Positions 27,919-36,142 of a DNA stretch of 64,000 bases are shown piece after piece (positions within the stretch are counted from its first letter, which is position 1; each line of letters opens with the position of its first letter). The translations under genes and the position numbers were made by a program. Under the pieces are notes generated by a model. That model was not told the origin of the DNA. It was given only the letters and a program-made list of their open reading frames with translations, and did no database searches. The stretch comes from an uncultured Paracoccaceae bacterium (GTDB taxonomy: Bacteria; Pseudomonadota; Alphaproteobacteria; Rhodobacterales; Rhodobacteraceae), in the NCBI GenBank assembly GCA_947503965.1, contig CANNFU010000005.1:277208-341207 (forward strand), read 5' to 3'.

Positions 27919-28791
27919 ATGGCAATCACCGCTGCAATGGTGAAAGAGCTGCGCGACAGCACAGGCGCAGGCATGATGGACGCCAAAAAGGCATTGACCG
28001 AAAGCAATGGCGACATGGAAGCCGCCGTTGACTGGCTGCGCACCAAGGGCCTTGCCAAGGCTGCCAAGAAATCCGGCCGGACAGCCGCCGAAGGGCTTGT
28101 TGCCGTCGCCGTTGACGGTGGCAAAGGGGTTGCGGTTGAAGTGAACTCCGAAACCGATTTTGTTGCCAAGAATGCCGATTTCCAGAAAATGGTTGCAGGC
28201 ATTGCACAAGTTGCATTGGGCGCCAGTGATCTTGACGCGCTGAAGGCTGCCGATATGGGTGGAAAAACGGTTGAACAGACCGTTATCGACGCCGTTGCAG
28301 TGATCGGTGAAAACATGTCGGTGCGCCGTATGGCCACGATTGAAGGCAGCACCGTGGTCAACTACGTGCACAATGCTGCAGCTGACGGTATGGGGAACAT
28401 CGGTGTTCTGGTCGCCATGACCGGCGACAATGCCGCGTTTGGTCGTCAGGTGGCGATGCATATCGCAGCCGCAAACCCGGCATCCCTGTCAGAGGCGGAT
28501 CTTGACCCTGCTGTGGTCGAGAAGGAAAAGCAGGTCCAGATGGATATCGCTCGTGAAAGCGGCAAGCCTGAAGCCGTGATCGAAAAGATGATCGTGGGCC
28601 GGATGAAGAAATACATGGCTGAGGTGACATTGCTGAACCAGCAATTCGTCGTGAACCCTGACCTGACCGTCGCCAAGGCAGCCGAAGAAGCCGGTGTTGA
28701 AATCACAGGTTATGTGCGTCTGGCTGTGGGTGAAGGCATTGAAAAAGTCGAGGAAGACTTTGCAGCAGAAGTTGCGAAGCTGGGCGGTTAA
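27919..28791 (+). CDS. tsf: Elongation factor Ts
   Basis: This 290-residue guanine-nucleotide exchange factor for EF-Tu starts [20 protein letters not shown] and has the EF-Ts signatures [16 protein letters not shown] and [13 protein letters not shown]. The strong ribosome site AAGGAG lies 8-10 bases upstream. The length is standard. Confidence 0.98.
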   Translation: MAITAAMVKELRDSTGAGMMDAKKALTESNGDMEAAVDWLRTKGLAKAAKKSGRTAAEGLVAVAVDGGKGVAVEVNSETDFVAKNADFQKMVAGIAQVALGASDLDALKAADMGGKTVEQTVIDAVAVIGENMSVRRMATIEGSTVVNYVHNAAADGMGNIGVLVAMTGDNAAFGRQVAMHIAAANPASLSEADLDPAVVEKEKQVQMDIARESGKPEAVIEKMIVGRMKKYMAEVTLLNQQFVVNPDLTVAKAAEEAGVEITGYVRLAVGEGIEKVEEDFAAEVAKLGG

Positions 28792-28816
28792 ATCTGTCCC
28801 ACAGAAAACAGTCATT

Positions 28817-28854
28817 GGTCGCCATCAGAAATGACTGGCGGCCTTTCTATTTTC
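28817..28854 (+). terminator. Terminator after tsf
   Basis: GGTCGCCA pairs with TGGCGGCC (one G-U pair) around an 11-base loop, followed by TTTCTATTTT. It lies 25 bases after the tsf stop. Confidence 0.7.
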
Positions 28855-29176
28855 GGAGTTGCGGCACCATGCTCGGAAGAAAGCACGGTGCCGCGTAAGT
28901 CTGATATGCCTCCCCGGTTTCGGGACAAGGGGCACGGCATATGGACATAGTGCTGACACCTCAAGTCAAACCCAAAGTGCCAGCGTCCGGTTACCCGGTG
29001 CGCCCATCAGTGCCTTGTAATCGCAAGGATTGATACGCGCTGTTCCCAGGCCTAAGGCCACCACTCACGGAACAAGGACAAATTGACATTTTACCGTGGG
29101 TTAAGAAAGTCAGGGAAACCTGACCTTCGCGCAAGCATCTGATTTTTGTCGTTGCGTCACAGGCAACAAGATTGCG
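28855..29176. other. Gene-free interval with successive hairpins
   Basis: No plausible coding frame is present. Strong inverted repeats occur at 28861-28894 (GCGGCACC/GGTGCCGC with an inner TGCT/AGCA) and 28904-28942 (ATATGCC/GGCATAT enclosing CCCC/GGGG). The right-hand end contains a possible luxR terminator. It could encode a structured RNA, but no promoter is convincing. Confidence 0.4.
29103..29125 (-). terminator. Possible terminator of the luxR-type gene
   Basis: On the minus strand GTCAGG-TTTC-CCTGAC is followed by TTTCTT, 50 bases after the regulator's stop. The stem has only 6 bp. Confidence 0.45.
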
Positions 29177-29938
29177 TCAAAGTTCTGCGTCGACAACGAA
29201 CATCTGATTGTAAAATGCAGCCTTTAGAACAGCTTGGGCTGTTGTCTCGACATCCAGTGCCTCGCGTGCGAGGCGCAGGTGTTTTTCTACCGTGGCAGGC
29301 GTCAGTTCCAACAGAACGGCGATATCCTGTGTGGTCTTGCCATCGCCGACCCATTGCAACACCTCGCGCTGCCGTTTGGTCAGTTGACGTTCGCCGGAAT
29401 AGGGCAGGGTAAGCAGTTTCAGATGCATCACGTTGTTCATGACGATGATGGCATCGCCATGTTTTGCCCAGGTCTGTTCGACCTGATCCTGGCTCACTCC
29501 GGCCTTGGCGGTCAGGGCAATCGCCCCTTTCGTCCGCTCAGAGATCGAGCGGAAGCTGACCGTGTAGCCTGCAGTGACATCCATTTCACGGTTGAAATCC
29601 ATTACGCGCTTTTCGCTGGGTGTCAGATTGTCGATCCGGTTCATGTCCATCATCCAGCGCCACGAACAGGCACCATCATTGGCCAGCGCCCATTTCAGCA
29701 TAGGCGCGTGATAGTAATAGCCTTCGTCAAAGAATACTTTCATGTATTCAGGGCTTTGCGACGACAAAAGCACCCAATCCTGCGGGTCGCCAAGCGAACT
29801 GGACGTACGATATCGGGTAAACCCGTACATCAGCCGGTCAAAGCCATAGTTGCCCATCTGCTTTGTATGTACATCCCAAAGCTCCTCGACGGTCCGGGCA
29901 TTGGTCAGCTTATCAAGTTGTTGAACAAGACTTGTCAT
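29177..29938 (-). CDS. LuxR-family regulator with autoinducer-binding-type domain
   Basis: The 253-residue protein has an N-terminal domain resembling the autoinducer-binding fold (about residues 20-165) and a C-terminal LuxR helix-turn-helix ([17 protein letters not shown]... [15 protein letters not shown], about 185-240). Where classical AHL receptors have Asp-Pro after the ligand tyrosines, this protein has YYYHAPML, so AHL binding is doubtful. No luxI gene is in the window. Its ATG overlaps the aroQ stop (ATGA), so expression is tied to aroQ. Similar solo regulators in Rhodobacterales belong to the CtrA regulatory network, but that is only context. Confidence 0.85.
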   Translation of the reverse strand: MTSLVQQLDKLTNARTVEELWDVHTKQMGNYGFDRLMYGFTRYRTSSSLGDPQDWVLLSSQSPEYMKVFFDEGYYYHAPMLKWALANDGACSWRWMMDMNRIDNLTPSEKRVMDFNREMDVTAGYTVSFRSISERTKGAIALTAKAGVSQDQVEQTWAKHGDAIIVMNNVMHLKLLTLPYSGERQLTKRQREVLQWVGDGKTTQDIAVLLELTPATVEKHLRLAREALDVETTAQAVLKAAFYNQMFVVDAEL

Positions 29939-30381
29939 GAACCTTCCCCCAGATAAGACAGCAACGCATCCATAGCGAGCGGATAGCCCGCCGCGCCGAA
30001 ACCGCAAATCTGCCCGATCGCGACGGGTGCAATGAAAGATGTCTTTCGAAATTCCTCGCGTGCATGAATATTTGACAGATGAAGTTCAACCACCGGCACC
30101 ATGGCTGACGAAATCGCGTCCATCAGGGCCACGGATGTATGCGTGAACGCCCCGGCATTCAGGATGATCCCAGCATATTTGCCGCGTGCCTCGTGAATTG
30201 CATCAATCAGCGCACCTTCATGATTTGATTGCTGGAAATCCAGCGAAACGTTCAGCGCCTTGGCCTTGTCCGCACACAAAGCTTCGATATCGGCCAAGGT
30301 TGTTGGTCCGTATATTTCCGGCTGGCGCGTCCCCAAAAGGTTCAGGTTCGGCCCATTCAAGATAAGGATGGCGCGTGTCAT
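29935..30381 (-). CDS. aroQ: Type II 3-dehydroquinate dehydratase
   Basis: AroQ dehydrates 3-dehydroquinate to 3-dehydroshikimate in aromatic amino-acid synthesis. The 148-residue product has [19 protein letters not shown] (residues 7-25, with catalytic Arg and Tyr), [17 protein letters not shown] and [12 protein letters not shown] with the catalytic His. Size and motifs are standard for the dodecameric type II enzyme. Coupled to the LuxR-type gene. Confidence 0.95.
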   Translation of the reverse strand: MTRAILILNGPNLNLLGTRQPEIYGPTTLADIEALCADKAKALNVSLDFQQSNHEGALIDAIHEARGKYAGIILNAGAFTHTSVALMDAISSAMVPVVELHLSNIHAREEFRKTSFIAPVAIGQICGFGAAGYPLAMDALLSYLGEGS

Positions 30382-30548
30382 GCAGCCCCTCTAACATCTT
30401 TGACTTGTTGATCAAAACGGAATTGTCGCATCCGCGCACGTGTGTAGCGCAACAGTACTATATCGAACAGTCGCCAAAGTAACCTTGCACCATGGGTCTG
30501 TTGCCGTCTAGGTCTGGGACACGGCGAGTGAACCAAAAACAGGGTACG

Positions 30549-31595
30549 ATGCGCGTTCTTGTCATCACGACCATGCGGAACGAGGCCCCGTTCATATTGG
30601 AATGGTTGGCCTACCATCAGCATATCGGGGTCACTGATTTTCTGATCTACAGCAATGACTGCGAAGACGGCACGGATGCGCTATTGGATCGGTTGGCCGC
30701 TATAGGCCACATCCATCACGTGCCCAATCATGCAGGCGGAAAGAAATCGGTGCAGTGGCGGGCCCTGAGCAAGGCCAGAAACCACGCAGCCGTCCGTGAT
30801 GCTGAATGGATTTACGTGACGGATGTCGACGAGTTTTTGTGCATCCATGCAGGGCAGGGGTATATCACCGACCTGATTTCCGCCTGTCCCGATGCGGATG
30901 GATTTGCCTTGCCGTGGCGTATGTTCGGGAATGCGGGCGTGCAGGTGTTCGCCGACGAACCTATTCTTACTCAGTTCACGCGCGCCGCGCCTGAACACCT
31001 GCTTTGGCCGTGGCGTGCCGTGCAATTCAAGTCACTTTACAAAACCCACGCGCGCTATGATCGCCTTGGTGTGCATCGGCCGAAGCTCTCGGACGGGACT
31101 TCGTACGGGCGATGGGTTGACGGCAATGGACAACCGCTGCCCAATCTGCCTGGCACCGTGTTACCGACAACCGCGCCGCGCTACGCGATGGCGCAGATCA
31201 ATCATTATGCCTTGGGCGCGATGGAAAGTTTTTTGGTCAAGGTCGCACGCGGCAGGCCAAATCACACCGGCGACCCGATTGACCTTGCGTATTGGTCAGA
31301 CCGCAATCTGAACGATGTGGAAGATCGTCGCATCCTGCGCCATCAGGGCGCAGTTGCCGAACGGGTCGCAATGCTCAAGAAGGACGCTGACCTAGCGCAT
31401 CTGCACGACGCCGGTGTGGCATGGCGCAAGGCGCGGATCGCCGATTTAATGACAGTCTCGGACAGTTTTTACATGTTCGCCCGTCTTTTGCAGATGCCCC
31501 CGACACAGGTTTTGCCAATGAGCCGACAACGGCAGCTGTTACAGGCCTTGGGCAAAATGCGGCGCGCACAGATGCAGCGCGACATGGCGCGCTAG
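30549..31595 (+). CDS. Glycosyltransferase family 92/DUF23-like protein
   Basis: The 348-residue protein begins MRVLVITTMRNEAPFILEWL, the usual start of this GT-A fold group. The metal-binding motif DVDEF is near residues 92-96, and GVHRPK and NHYALGAMESFLVK follow. It is predicted cytosolic and should transfer a sugar from a nucleotide donor to a cell-surface glycan, with donor and acceptor unknown. ATG at 30549 has AGGG upstream; 19 earlier codons look non-coding. Related to the C-terminal half of the gene at 43689. The 20 bases starting at its stop codon nearly match those after that gene. Confidence 0.85.
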   Translation: MRVLVITTMRNEAPFILEWLAYHQHIGVTDFLIYSNDCEDGTDALLDRLAAIGHIHHVPNHAGGKKSVQWRALSKARNHAAVRDAEWIYVTDVDEFLCIHAGQGYITDLISACPDADGFALPWRMFGNAGVQVFADEPILTQFTRAAPEHLLWPWRAVQFKSLYKTHARYDRLGVHRPKLSDGTSYGRWVDGNGQPLPNLPGTVLPTTAPRYAMAQINHYALGAMESFLVKVARGRPNHTGDPIDLAYWSDRNLNDVEDRRILRHQGAVAERVAMLKKDADLAHLHDAGVAWRKARIADLMTVSDSFYMFARLLQMPPTQVLPMSRQRQLLQALGKMRRAQMQRDMAR

Positions 31596-32139
31596 CGCGT
31601 TTCAGGTTTTGATGGAAGCATAGCCAGCATGTTCCAGGTGTTTTGCGTATTTTTCTTGAGTTCAGCTTGAATGCTATTCATTCGTGACGATAGCAGGTAG
31701 ACAATGCGAGTGGCGCTCAATTGCAGGAACCAAGGCGGATTTTCAGTGCCGTTGCGACACTGTCGCCGCTGCCCCACCGAAGCGGTCACTTGAAAGCATT
31801 TATGTGCTCGAAACGAAACGCGCCGCCCACCGATGTAGGGCTGTATTCCGCCTCATCCCGGTATCTTTCTATGGGACAGGAAAGCGAGCGCCTGCTTCTC
31901 ATGATTTCCGGGGCTTAGCGGGTTTCGCGGGTGTTTCAGAGGGGGTAGGTTCGCTGGGGCGTTCTGATCGTGCTTAAACAGGGAAGCATTGGTCACCAAT
32001 ATTGGGTGGCGGCACGTCACATTCAGGCCAAATTGTGAACAACATATTTCGTCAAGACGATGCCGAAGCCACCGCTGTGGCAAAAACCCTTACGGTTGAC
32101 CGAATTTCAGTCAATTGTTACCAGATCGGGAATAGTCAA
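31596..32139. other. 544-base interval without a supported gene
   Basis: Open frames here (for example 31684-31977 plus, 31853-32083 minus) have no recognisable protein features. The interval holds a perfect 13-base palindrome, ATTGGTCACCAAT (31988-32000), upstream of the methyltransferase/sulfatase cassette, and a TTGACC box at 32096-32101. Otherwise nothing is seen. Confidence 0.5.
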
Positions 32140-32373
32140 ATGGAAAAGCAGTTGAAACCAATCCTTGCGCTCAGCGCGATTTACACCTTCGTGATGGCTT
32201 CACCTGCGTTGGCATATATCGATCCCGTGACAGGCAGCTTTTTGTTACAAGCCATCATTGGTGGCTTTGCAACCGTACTTGTTGCTGTGCGTCGCGTGCG
32301 CGAAAAAATGCTGGGTTTGCTTGGGCTGCGCAAGGCCGAGGATGAAACCGCCGAGGACAGCCCAAAGTCATGA
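32140..32373 (+). CDS. YIDPxTGS micro-membrane protein
   Basis: The 77-residue protein has a signal or first membrane helix (LALSAIYTFVMASPALA). The sequence AYIDPVTGSFLLQAIIGGFATV follows, and a second helix leads into a basic, then acidic tail. YIDPGTGS-type small membrane proteins occur next to polysaccharide-modifying genes; their function is unknown. The stop overlaps the methyltransferase start (ATGA), so this is the first gene of a tight three-gene cassette. Probably an inner-membrane partner of the sulfatase-like enzyme. Confidence 0.75.
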   Translation: MEKQLKPILALSAIYTFVMASPALAYIDPVTGSFLLQAIIGGFATVLVAVRRVREKMLGLLGLRKAEDETAEDSPKS

Positions 32374-33782
32374 ATTCTCCCCAGCGCGATGCAGGGTCGT
32401 TTCGCGACCCATCGGGATACGTGTTTACTGATGGTGACCGTATCCTGCGCGCGGTTATGGCACCTGCAGCAGACACATTCGGCGAAATCTATGACAGCGG
32501 CTTGTTTGAGGAGCTGTCTAACAAGAATCTGATGATCGGCTGCACGCATATTGACGCCACCCCGCAACAGCTTGCCCAGTATAAGGGCGCGCGCGGCGAC
32601 ACCGCAGTTGCACTTTACGAACATCCGCGGGTGCCCATGCTCAGCTACCCTTTCGAGTGGTGCTTTTCACAACTGAAAGACGCGGCCATTGCCCATCTTG
32701 ATCTGCAACTCATCGCCCTTGAAAAAGGGTACGAGCTTTCGGATGCCACCGCGTACAACATGCAGTTCATTGACGGTCGGGCTGTGCATATTGATGCGAT
32801 GTCGCTGCGGCCCTACGTCGATGGTGCGCATTGGTCTGGTTACCACCAGTTTTGTCGTCAGTTCCTCCTGCCTTTGCTTTTAGAAGCCTGGTCTGGCGTC
32901 GCATTTCAAAGCATATATCGCGGATCGCTCGACGGGATTTCGTTTGAGGATGCGCTTTCCATATTGCCACGTCGCAAACTGTTCACTTCCGCAAGCGGCC
33001 TCATGCATGTTTACTTGCACGGGCGTGCGGTCATGGCCCAATCATCGAAAGCTGAGAAAAAGGTGGATCTGGATCGCAAACTGCCCAAGTCTCGGTATGC
33101 CGCGATGCTCGAGCAATTGCGCGGATTCATTAGCGGTCTGGAATCCGCCAAGCGACCTGCAAGCTATTGGAAGACCTATGCGGCGATCAATAGCTACTCT
33201 GAGCCGATGCGCGACACCAAACTGCAATTCGTCAAAGATTGGGCAGCAGAAACCAGGCCGAACCTGATCTGGGACATCGGTGGCAACACCGGAGACTTTT
33301 CGATGTCGGCCATCGCGGGCGGGGCCAAAGCGGCCGTGGTTCTTGACGGTGATCTTGATTCACTTGAAAGCGCCTATCGAATGCGCACCAAAAAGGGTGA
33401 GAAAATCTTGCCTCTTTTGATGAACCTTGTAGACCCGACGCCCAACATGGGCTGGCGGCAGCGTGAGCGCAAAGGCCTGATCGAGCGTGCGTCCTCCGAT
33501 GGCATCATTGCGTTAGCCGTCATTCACCATATGTGTATTGGCGGCAATCTTCCTCTTGCGGAAGCAGTCAGATGGCTTTTGTCGCTTGCCCCATCCGGAA
33601 TCATCGAGTTTGTCCCCAAAGGCGACCCGATGGTGGATCAGCTATTGCAGGTCCGCGAAGATATTTTCCACGACTATACAGAAGACGTTTTCCTCGCGAC
33701 GATCAGCGAGAAACATCAGATTACGGCGCAGCACAAGTTCTCCGAGAATGGGCGACTGCTGACCGCGTACAGGTTGGCATGA
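32370..33782 (+). CDS. NoeA-like SAM-dependent methyltransferase
   Basis: This 470-residue protein has an N-terminal domain (GYVFTDGDRILRAV and LSYPFEWCFSQLKDAA, with IDGRAVHIDAMS near 130-145) typical of NoeA-like proteins. A class I methyltransferase domain has motif I LIWDIGGNTGDFS near residue 299-311 and VLDGDLDSL as the ribose-binding acidic segment. NoeA was described for host-specific modification of a rhizobial Nod factor, so a glycan or glycolipid substrate is plausible. It overlaps both neighbours by 4 bases. GC content seems lower than in flanking operons. Confidence 0.8.
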   Translation: MNSPQRDAGSFRDPSGYVFTDGDRILRAVMAPAADTFGEIYDSGLFEELSNKNLMIGCTHIDATPQQLAQYKGARGDTAVALYEHPRVPMLSYPFEWCFSQLKDAAIAHLDLQLIALEKGYELSDATAYNMQFIDGRAVHIDAMSLRPYVDGAHWSGYHQFCRQFLLPLLLEAWSGVAFQSIYRGSLDGISFEDALSILPRRKLFTSASGLMHVYLHGRAVMAQSSKAEKKVDLDRKLPKSRYAAMLEQLRGFISGLESAKRPASYWKTYAAINSYSEPMRDTKLQFVKDWAAETRPNLIWDIGGNTGDFSMSAIAGGAKAAVVLDGDLDSLESAYRMRTKKGEKILPLLMNLVDPTPNMGWRQRERKGLIERASSDGIIALAVIHHMCIGGNLPLAEAVRWLLSLAPSGIIEFVPKGDPMVDQLLQVREDIFHDYTEDVFLATISEKHQITAQHKFSENGRLLTAYRLA

Positions 33783-35221
33783 CACCTTTTCGGCTTCGCG
33801 CACTTTCCTTAGCTGCAATTTTATTTGCGATCTGGATACCGCATCTTTCGGAACTGAACTACGGTTTTGGTACTTTTGAGACCCTGAGTTTCACCGTCAT
33901 TTCGGTGATCCTTGGTATCTTGCTGGCTGCCATCGGTGGTTCAGCACTGAGTTTCGGCGTCATCCTCGGGTTGCTGATCTACACGCTGCTCGACGTTTAC
34001 TTTGTAGAGACCACATATGCGGTCCCATTCATGGTTCTGACGACCGGCATGACGCCGGTCATCCTGCGATACATGCCGCTGGGGCTGCCTCTTGCCGTTT
34101 TCCTGTTCGGTATCGTCTTTGGGCTTCCATCGTTTTTTGCACCACAAAAGCCACTCCTTGAAGTTCACGAAGGTGAACCGCATGCGGCCGGGGCGGTGCG
34201 GGCAAATAAGAGATACCTGCATATCATTCTGGATGAGCAGATGTCGCCGATTGTCGATATTGTACAAGTTCCCCCGAACGCTTTGCGGGAGAAAGTGATC
34301 GAGACCTACGCTGACAATCAGTTTCGGCTTTTTGCGCATGCTGAGGCGATCGCGCATAAAACCTACAAGTCGCTTAGCGCAATCGCTGGTTTCATTTCCT
34401 CTGAAAACAATGTCGTCAGATTTCCTGACGAAACAAAGTATATCTACAGCGTTGTCGACAATACCCTCGTGGAAACATTGGTCGACGAAGGTTTCTCTCT
34501 GTCAGTGATAGAGACAAGTTACCTCAGGCTGTGCGGCGATGATCCGACCGTGACATGCCAAACCTACCGATACGCCAATAACCTGCAGGGCGCCTCTGAA
34601 CTTGGGTGGCAGCCAGTCCTCAGGCTAAAGCTTGCCTATCTTGCGTTGCGACATGAGTATGTTTTTGGTGCCCGGCCGCTGTTTGTTGTTCAAAGTTTGG
34701 CGGTTACGGCGGAACGCATCTTTGACAAACCGCTCCGATATCACGCATTTTTCATGATGCCTTTAGACAATCTGAAAATAATTGATGAGATCACGGAGAC
34801 GGTAAAAACGATGCAAACTGGCGATGCTTTGATCGCGCATCTTCTCGTTCCGCATTTCCCTTATGTATTGGACCAGGACTGCACTTTTTTGAACGAACCC
34901 GATTGGGGTTTGCCGCTCCGACACGATGGTGGAACAACTGCCGCAACGGCCTACGACGCATTCTGGGAGCAGGCGGCCTGTACCCACGATCGGCTTGAAA
35001 AAGTGATGTACGAAGCGGCCAAATATGATGACATGATCGTCGTGATTCACGGCGATCATGGCGCGCGAATTCTGTTGGAGACCGATCAAAGCCTTCAGAC
35101 GGATGAACTAGCTACGCTACTGGCCATTCGTGGGCCGGGTGTCCAACCCGGAATCGTAACAAACCAGGTTGAGTTGCAGTCTACATTTGCCGCAGAATTT
35201 GGAAAACTATTATCCGAATAA
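33779..35221 (+). CDS. Sulfatase-like/alkaline-phosphatase-fold membrane enzyme
   Basis: The 480-residue protein has about four N-terminal helices (residues 5-125) and a periplasmic catalytic domain. The domain shows RYLHIILDEQMS (first metal Asp), HKTYKSLSAI (possible Thr nucleophile), HLLVPHFPYVLD and VVIHGDHGARI (metal Asp-His, about residues 421-431). This is the frame of phosphoglycerol, phosphoethanolamine and sulfate-ester enzymes such as LTA synthase and EptA. It probably adds or removes a phospho-substituent on a surface glycan. Start overlaps the methyltransferase stop (ATGA). An IS3 remnant begins at once after its stop, so its 3' end lies at a rearrangement joint. Confidence 0.8.
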   Translation: MTPFRLRALSLAAILFAIWIPHLSELNYGFGTFETLSFTVISVILGILLAAIGGSALSFGVILGLLIYTLLDVYFVETTYAVPFMVLTTGMTPVILRYMPLGLPLAVFLFGIVFGLPSFFAPQKPLLEVHEGEPHAAGAVRANKRYLHIILDEQMSPIVDIVQVPPNALREKVIETYADNQFRLFAHAEAIAHKTYKSLSAIAGFISSENNVVRFPDETKYIYSVVDNTLVETLVDEGFSLSVIETSYLRLCGDDPTVTCQTYRYANNLQGASELGWQPVLRLKLAYLALRHEYVFGARPLFVVQSLAVTAERIFDKPLRYHAFFMMPLDNLKIIDEITETVKTMQTGDALIAHLLVPHFPYVLDQDCTFLNEPDWGLPLRHDGGTTAATAYDAFWEQAACTHDRLEKVMYEAAKYDDMIVVIHGDHGARILLETDQSLQTDELATLLAIRGPGVQPGIVTNQVELQSTFAAEFGKLLSE

Positions 35222-35489
35222 TGAGTCAGCGAACGTGGCCTGCGCGCCTATCGAGCCGACCCGCCAGCCAAAGGCAGCGGACAGATATGGTCCTGCTGGC
35301 GCATATCAAGGAACAGTCTCGTCTCACCCTAGGCAGCTACGGCCGTCCACGCATGACCGAAGATGCGAAACGAGGCGGCAAGCTGAGATGGCGATCTTCT
35401 AATACAACAATGGCTTCTACAATCCGCGGCGGCGACACTCAGCATTGGGTTGGAAAAGCCCCGTCGCTTTCGAACAGAAAGTGGCCTAA
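35222..35489 (+). pseudogene. IS3-family transposase (orfB) remnant
   Basis: A first segment encodes SSRPASQRQRTDMVLLAHIKEQ and then LGSYGRPRMTED. After an internal deletion, a second frame reads ETRRQAEMAIF, an in-frame TAA, and NGFYNPRRRHSALGWKSPV to a stop at 35489. These are N- and C-terminal pieces of an IS3-group transposase with the central DDE region lost. The element's right end is probably near 35529. It separates the sulfatase-like gene from the cold-shock fragment. Confidence 0.75.
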
Positions 35490-35529
35490 ACGAGCACTTG
35501 GGGCGGCACGAAAACGCGACAGGTCCAAT

Positions 35530-35836
35530 CGTATGCAAGACAATCCCTACATCCCGTGGAACACAAATCACTGAGATTTCCGAGATAGACAACGTCGAAG
35601 TGGTTGGCCCGGAGTTGCCGACAAAACCTGACCTAAAGCTCGCAAAAGTGATCTTCTACGATCAATCTAAGGGGTTCGGATTCCTTCGACCCGATGATGG
35701 AGGGCGCGATATCTTTTTGCCGAGACGAATTCTTAACACGATCGGACTGAGTACTATCGATGAGGGAGAAGAGTTACTTGTCGAGTCGGCAATGGAGATC
35801 AAAGGGCCGGTAGCAACAACAGTAACCACATACTGA
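35530..35836 (+). pseudogene. Truncated cold-shock-domain protein
   Basis: The frame ending at 35836 encodes LAKVIFYDQSKGFGFLRPDD and GRDIFLPRRIL, the RNA-binding core of a cold-shock domain. Rhodobacterales have a two-domain version in which this would be the C-terminal domain. The N-terminal domain and start are missing, replaced by the IS3 remnant; the only in-frame ATG, at 35450, is inside the IS. An IS-fused product is possible, but I read it as a truncated gene. Confidence 0.6.
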
Positions 35837-36142
35837 TTTACATCTGGAAGCTAGCTACTTTCGATGCTGAGCCACAGTTTCGTTTGATTTGAGAGTTGGT
35901 GTCGTAAGCGTGCTGTAGGCACAGGCTTAAGCCTGTCCGCAGAAGAGTCCCATTAATTCAGTCTCATCATTTACGAACTCCGACATAGCTTGTCGGATCT
36001 CGTTATTGGTGAGACTGCAGCCCCAACAAGATCAATGACTTAGCATTTTCGAACTCTGAGACTCGCATTCCGTCGCCATTTGCCCGAAGCAAAATCTGAA
36101 GCCGACATTCAAGTTAGGTCGGGCAATGTCTCTGATGCGGAG
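35837..36142. other. Gene-free interval left of the IS1182 element
   Basis: No coding frame is supported. A perfect 16-base palindrome, ACAGGCTTAAGCCTGT (35921-35936), and a hairpin CCGACA/TGTCGG near 35983-35999 are present. The palindrome may once have terminated the cold-shock gene. Confidence 0.4.

Noticed and set aside
29177..30007. Search for a luxI gene or AHL system around the LuxR-type regulator
   Set aside because: None is present in the window, and the ligand pocket is atypical, so no quorum-sensing circuit is claimed.
31684..31977. A 97-codon frame after the first glycosyltransferase
   Set aside because: Composition and codon use look non-coding, with no ribosome site or family signal.
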